Assembly: GCA_003427395.1 (NCBI GenBank) | Contig: BFEA01000486.1 | Location: 284,991-305,630, forward strand | Length of the DNA: 20,640 bases | Source of the DNA: Chara braunii | Taxonomy: Eukaryota; Streptophyta; Charophyceae; Charales; Characeae | Reading direction: 5' to 3' | Shown: one piece after another, positions 17,066-20,640 of the stretch | Layout: every line of letters begins with the position of its first letter | Position numbering within the stretch: the first letter of the stretch is position 1 | Made by a program: the position numbers and the translations under genes | The notes under the pieces: generated by a model | What the model saw: only the letters and a program-made list of their open reading frames with translations | Database searches by the model: none | Told to the model about the DNA's origin: nothing

Positions 17066-17740
17066 GTGGACTTTGTGGATAGGGAGACACTCCATCCTAT
17101 GGACGCTGTCCCAAGGAGGAAAATGCTGAAAAGAAGGATCTGTAGGATTTTTGTGGAGCTAGATGAGCTTCGCAAACAATCAAGGAATAGGCAGACAAGG
17201 GGTGGATCAGGCCATGTACCTCACCTTACAGGTCTCCTATTTCATTAGTACCCAAGAATGGAGCGATACTAAGGATGTGACCCGACTGGGTGACTATAGG
17301 GCCCCAATGCCTCGTAATGCTGAGTGCCTACCCACATTGATGACCGCTTGGATAGGCTGCATGGATGTAAGTGCTTCAGGAACACAGATCTGAAGTCCTG
17401 GCACCACTTGATACAGATTAGACTGTATGGTGGTAACCTTTGGGCTTTGTAATGCGTGCGGTATGTTCCAGCACGACATTAACCGAGTGTTTCATTTGCA
17501 CTTAAATAACTTCATTATTATCTATCTCGATCACATTCTTATCTTAGTAAGACCTTGGAGGATCATGTGAAACATCTGAAGATAGTCAAAGATCCCCTCC
17601 GAAAGCGCCAATACAAGATCGAGATAAGAATATGAGAGTTTGGACGAACCAGAGTCTTGTACTTGGGTCATGAATTCTCTGAGGAAGGGTTGAGGCCCGA
17701 GGATATGAAAGTGGCATGCCAGTAAGGACCGCCCAGTCTT
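17066..17740 (+). pseudogene. Ty3/gypsy reverse transcriptase remnant
   Basis: In an intact element this polymerase copies the RNA genome into DNA. Pieces in shifting frames match the Ty3/gypsy RT order: a LDELRK segment upstream of the fingers (about 17151-17168), a TRLGDYRAP and NAECLPT stretch (about 17270-17340) in place of the VDYR...N.YPLP region, and FGLCNACGMFQHDINRVF (17439-17492) for the FGLTNAP..FQ motif. Next come YLDHILIL (17523-17546) for the YLDDILIF active site and FGRTR...YLGHEFSEEGLRP (about 17640-17700). The second catalytic Asp is His (CAC at 17532-17534), which would abolish polymerase activity. In-frame stops occur near 17391, 17409 and 17568, plus frameshifts, so it is a pseudogene. 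Confidence 0.85.
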
Positions 17741-18313
17741 GTGATTGAGGTCAGATCTCTCTTGAAAATGGCTGGGCATAGAGAACTACAGTATTATAGC
17801 CAGCCCCTTGATTGCTCTAAGTCGACTGGATACCCCTTGGGAAAGGAGTGTGAGTGCACCTTCAAGAAATTGAAGTACGCCCTACTAATTGCCTTGTTCT
17901 AAAGATTGTGGAGCCTGATAAACCATTTATCGTTACCAACTTACCACTGATGGCGGTCAATTTGGCATAGGTGCAGTGTTACAGCAAACAGGGGAACTCA
18001 GATGAGACCAATTGAATACATGTCGTAGAAGATGCCATCTGAAAGCCGGGCAAATTCCACTTATCCCAAAGACTTATGTGCAGTCGCTGTGGTGTTGAAA
18101 CTCTGGAAGCACTACCTTCATGGCAGGCATTTGGAAGTCCGGCCTGACAATGTGGCACTTCGAATGATGAAGACACATCCTGCACTTTCTGATGCTCTCA
18201 AGCATCGGATACAAGTGATAGGTATGTATGACTTCACTCTGAAGCATGGGGAAGGTAAATACAATGTGGTAGCTGATGCGTTATCGAGGAGAGCATACTT
18301 TGTTGGTGTGTAG
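17741..18313 (+). pseudogene. Ty3/gypsy connection and RNase H remnant
   Basis: A CTFKKLKYALL segment (about 17853-17886) corresponds to the RT-RNase H tether. It is followed by KPF..TDGGQFGIGAVLQQ (about 17921-17990), which carries the first catalytic Asp of RNase H in the usual TDAS..GIGAVL context. The best preserved block is an open frame at 18032-18313: P-SE..ANSTYPKDLCAVAVVL, then WKHYLHGR, VRPDN-AL, and the closing VVADALSRR typical of gypsy RNase H. The acid residues partly survive (E/D of KDL, D of RPDN). Stops near 17901 and 18027 separate the pieces. In an active element this domain degrades RNA in RNA-DNA hybrids. Confidence 0.85.
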
Positions 18314-18329
18314 AGAATCCTACAAAGGA

Positions 18330-19080
18330 GAGCATTCTCAGTGAAATCATCAGGTGCCTTGCCATGCAGGATAGAAAAGTGTGTGCGGAGTTAGGATGGT
18401 TGAGGGATGTTCAGTATCAACTGACAAATTTCTCAGGAGTCTGTTCCTAGGGTAGTGCCATGATGATACAGGACACTTTGGGTTCATTTTGGCATGGTAT
18501 GAAGAGGGTTGAGAGTTGACACGTTTGTCAAAGAGACAAACCACACACACAATCACCCTTAGGCTTACTAAAGCCCCTCTATATTCCAGCAGGTCCTGGT
18601 CGGGCTTTGACCATGGACTTCAGGGGGACTTCAGTGGCCAGCGGGAGAGAAAACAAGGATATTTTTATGATATTGACGGAATTTCCAAGTTTGCACGTTT
18701 CATACCTCTGCCAGCTGCAGCAAAAACAGGGCTAGTCATAACTGAGTTCGCTAATCACTGGATTAAAGATTTTTGATTACCCATAACTAGAATAAGTGAT
18801 AGGGGTGCGTGGTTCACAAGTTGCAAAGCTAGCTGAAAAGCTAGAATCAGAACTGAAGATGACTTCAGGGAATCAGCCTGAAGCCAGCTGCCAAGCTGCA
18901 CAGATGAACAAACAGGTGCAGCAGCTACTCAGGCAGCGTAATTGGGATGTCCGGCTGCCTCAAATAGCTGGGCTGTATAGCAACGCTATACACTCAGCAA
19001 CTGCATTGATCGCCTAACGAGTTGCACTTAGGGTGCAAGCGCAGAAATCCGTTGGGTTTTCTGTTTCCAGATCCCAAGCC
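18330..19080 (+). pseudogene. Ty3/gypsy integrase core remnant
   Basis: Pieces follow the gypsy integrase order: an N-terminal LAMQDRKVCAELGW segment (about 18357-18398), and a degraded zinc-finger end. Next comes LKPLYIPAGPGRALTMDF with the first catalytic Asp at 18616-18618, ITEF.KFARFIPLPAA, then ISDRGAWFTS with the second Asp at 18798-18800. It ends with MTSGNQPEASCQAAQMN, carrying the Glu at 18880-18882. The second Asp and the Glu are 82 nt apart, not the ~108 nt of the usual D-35-E, and lie in different frames. Part of the catalytic core has therefore been deleted with a frameshift. PNELHLGCKRRNPLGFLFPD (about 19015-19074) is the post-core segment. Confidence 0.85.
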
Positions 19081-19199
19081 ATAGTCAACACCTAGAAGTA
19101 TAGAATACACACTTGAGTATGAACATATGTTCCAAGAAAACAGTAGAACAGGTATAGGAATGTCAGAGGGCTATGATATAATCATGAAATCAGCATAGA

Positions 19200-19735
19200 T
19201 GGATGTCTACTTTCCAGGTAGGTGATTTATCATGGGTGAAGTCGTCTGAGTTCGCTCTGGAAGAGGACGTATCACGGAAACTGATGCCTCGATCCCATGG
19301 ACTCTGAACTGTCCTAGACGTTGTAGGATATGGAACCTATATGTTTGATGTCCCTCCTCACCTACACTCTTACGCAGTTTTTCATGCACCCAAACTACTG
19401 CCTTTTTCAAAGAGCAATCACTTCCTGTCTTGTCGGTCCATGCTGCCTCCAACGATGGCGGTCAAGTTGAGGTTAACTGGATTGTGGAACATAGGCGATT
19501 ACCTGCGGCCACCTCACCAGCAGAGGAAGACCACCAAAGCCTCAGTTGCAGTTTCGAGTCTATAGCAGACACCATGTCAATCCAAGTAAAGACAGGTGGT
19601 TTACCAGAGAAGAAACGATTTAAGTTTGTGACCCAAGTTGTTTGAGAATATGAGAGGCTGTCAAGTTTCCGCACCAAGTGGTTTCACAATGAAGCAGAAG
19701 CAGTGGCAAACCGAAGGGTTCTCAAAGGACTTTCG
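19200..19735 (+). pseudogene. Integrase C-terminal and chromodomain-like remnant
   Basis: RKLMPRS-HGL...VGYGTYMFDVPPHLHSYAVFHAPKLLPF (about 19276-19401) matches the GPF/Y-type module that follows gypsy integrase cores. After a frame change, WIVEHRRLPA (about 19456-19490) and a RWFTREE-like piece (about 19589-19612, in another frame) resemble a chromodomain, which in chromoviruses guides insertion to particular chromatin. The block ends just before the polypurine tract, as expected. Stops and frameshifts make it non-functional. The chromodomain assignment depends on short motifs and is less sure than the integrase call. Confidence 0.65.
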
Positions 19736-19743
19736 GAACTAAT

Positions 19744-19753
19744 GGGGTGGGAA
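19744..19753 (+). other. Polypurine tract
   Basis: GGGGTGGGAA directly precedes the TG of the 3' LTR. In LTR elements this purine run primes plus-strand DNA synthesis. One T interrupts it here. Confidence 0.7.
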
Positions 19754-20453
19754 TGTGAGGCTCCAGGCCTTGGAGGTGCTCAGGAACCCCCCCTGTGGAA
19801 ATGCAGGCCAGCCTAAGTGAAGGTCATGCGGAGTACTGGGCCCGGGCTTGGAGCCCAGCCCAGGTAACTACCTGGTAGGCTTTGTCAAGATGCTGGTGGG
19901 TTTGTTACGTTGGCTGGGATCCAAAGTCAGACCCAGGCCAGTAGGTACTGCCTAACGGAGGATCAGATCCCAGCCTCAAAAAGAGAGGGCAGATGGAGCA
20001 TAGCATAGCATTGGCGTCTGTGCCTGCCATTTTTGGTGCAGCGCAGAGCTAAGAGAGGGTGGTGAGAGGAGAAGATCAAGGAAGGAGGTCTGCAGTACGT
20101 TGGCCAAGGATCACCTCATGTGATCAGACTCTTTAGCAACATCCAGTGAGAGGAGAGTGGAAGGAGACAGTGAGAGGGAGTAGGCAAGTGTTTGTAGGTT
20201 GAGTAGGAAAGAAGTATAGGCCGAACATCATAGTAGGGCTACTACATCGTTGTTGTATTGATTGTCGAAAGCTCAAGGAGGGCTTTCATTGCCAAGACAC
20301 TTCAGTGTTCGGTGTGTTCTTGATCTGGTGTGCTCTTGACCTGGTGTGCTCTTGGCTTTGTTATTTTGCTTTCAATTCGGCTTATTAATGATTGGTCTCC
20401 TGTCAGATTTTGCATCTCGAAGTTCTTTTGCTCTCATTGGCTGGTTCCTTGGA
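19754..20453 (+). repeat. 3' LTR of the gypsy element
   Basis: It begins TGTGAGG right after the polypurine tract and aligns with the 5' LTR to CTGGTTCCTTGGA. A 17-bp string (GATCTGGTGTGCTCTTG) is duplicated near 20322-20355, a change absent from the 5' copy. The last bases read GGA where the 5' copy has GCA, so either the CA end was lost or the LTR runs farther (a CA followed by TGCT occurs at 20519-20524). Confidence 0.8.
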
Positions 20454-20584
20454 TGTGTAGAGTTTTGAAGCTGGGCTCATGCCGTGCGAGCATTGCTTTT
20501 GAAGCAGAGAAATTGTTTCATGCTTTTCGACGACTTCTTACTGAGTGCATGCTGGTGATCTTTGATATCTATGTTGTGATGCAG

Positions 20585-20640
20585 CAAAGGCCAGCGTATC
20601 CATATGACCCCTACTATGGTAACTTGATGGCTTATGGACC
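20585..20640 (+). CDS. Start of a probable host exon, Tyr/Pro-rich (runs off window)
   Basis: After a T-rich stretch and TGATGCAG (acceptor AG at 20583-20584), the frame QRPAYPYDPYYGNLMAYG is open to the window end. The Tyr/Pro/Gly composition resembles prion-like or RNA-binding regulatory regions and is unlike the neighbouring transposon. Read in phase 0 from this acceptor it fits the exit phase of the candidate exon at 5778-5843, not that of 3342-3675. The same frame is also open upstream from 20324 and contains ATGs at 20453, 20549 and 20579. The exon could therefore instead begin inside or just after the LTR without splicing. Family not recognised. Confidence 0.45.

Larger units (their letters stand above)
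12256..20453 (+). mobile_element. Decayed Ty3/gypsy LTR retrotransposon
   Basis: Two diverged same-direction repeats (12256-13066 and 19754-20453) flank about 6.7 kb in which remnants of gag, reverse transcriptase, RNase H, integrase and a chromodomain-like tail occur in Ty3/gypsy order on the + strand. A polypurine stretch, GGGGTGGGAA, ends exactly where the 3' LTR begins with TG, fixing that boundary. Stops and frameshifts in every domain, LTR divergence and lineage-specific microsatellite growth (AG32 in the 5' LTR) show an old, inactive copy. I see no clean 5-bp target duplication: ATGCT precedes the 5' LTR, and TGCT recurs only at 20521, just past a CA. The true right edge may therefore lie near 20520. 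Confidence 0.88.

Noticed and set aside
17523-17626. 10-bp inverted repeat TATCTCGATC / GATCGAGATA in the reverse transcriptase remnant
   Set aside because: Both arms lie in conserved protein-coding motifs of the RT, so the match is probably coincidental.
1-20640. CRISPR array, bacterial operon or phage system
   Set aside because: The tandem arrays have no unique spacers, there are no cas-like or phage-like proteins, and the sequence is eukaryotic in character.

Overview
The window looks like nuclear DNA from a eukaryote with a repeat-rich genome. I see no bacterial-style gene packing and no operon or CRISPR structure. There are long CT, AG, GT and ATCT microsatellites, several minisatellites, an assembly gap, a worn Ty3/gypsy (Metaviridae-type) LTR retrotransposon with a chromodomain-like integrase tail, a hAT-type foldback element, and only a few short coding exons with consensus splice sites. 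Plant-type initiator-Met primer-binding-site sequences and TTTCCCGCC (E2F-type) motifs suggest a streptophyte: a charophyte alga or land plant. A charophyte such as Chara would fit the large introns and repeat load, but that is inference, not identification.

Layout. Positions 1-1960: two diverged copies of a ~0.67-0.69 kb sequence (36-720 and 1163-1827), each ending in a GTGGC-type array. A possible 105-residue small membrane protein starts directly after the first copy, and a GT microsatellite follows the second. Positions 1960-3340: no recognisable gene. Positions 3342-3675: the best host exon, the N-terminus of an unrecognised Ala/Pro/Gly-rich protein, ending at a strong GTACGT donor. Positions 3676-12255: intron-like DNA carrying a 35-bp tandem array with E2F/CCAAT motifs (4814-4950), a poly(A)-tailed retroposed insert with an 11-bp target duplication (5256-5402), a possible 66-nt exon (5778-5843), 17/18-bp and 39-bp minisatellites (6926-7059 and 7642-7863), an inverted-repeat element (9766-9856), and a GC-rich hAT-like foldback element interrupted by a 41-N gap (10208-10544).

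Positions 12256-20453: a decayed Ty3/gypsy element on the + strand. It reads 5' LTR, gag-like remnant, reverse transcriptase, RNase H, integrase with chromodomain-like tail, polypurine tract, 3' LTR. Every domain is broken by stops and frameshifts, the RT active site reads YLDH instead of YLDD, and the integrase has a shortened D-to-E spacing. A 108-nt foldback with TA flanks (16675-16782) sits inside it. Positions 20585-20640: the start of a probable further host exon (Tyr/Pro-rich), running off the window.

Reading: the simplest model is one + strand host gene whose first visible exon lies at 3342-3675 and whose later exon starts at 20585, with the retrotransposon and other repeats filling a giant intron. 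The donor (phase 1) and the last acceptor (phase 0) do not match directly, so at least one further exon is missing from this model, or these belong to two genes. No complete, intact host gene can be shown from this window alone.
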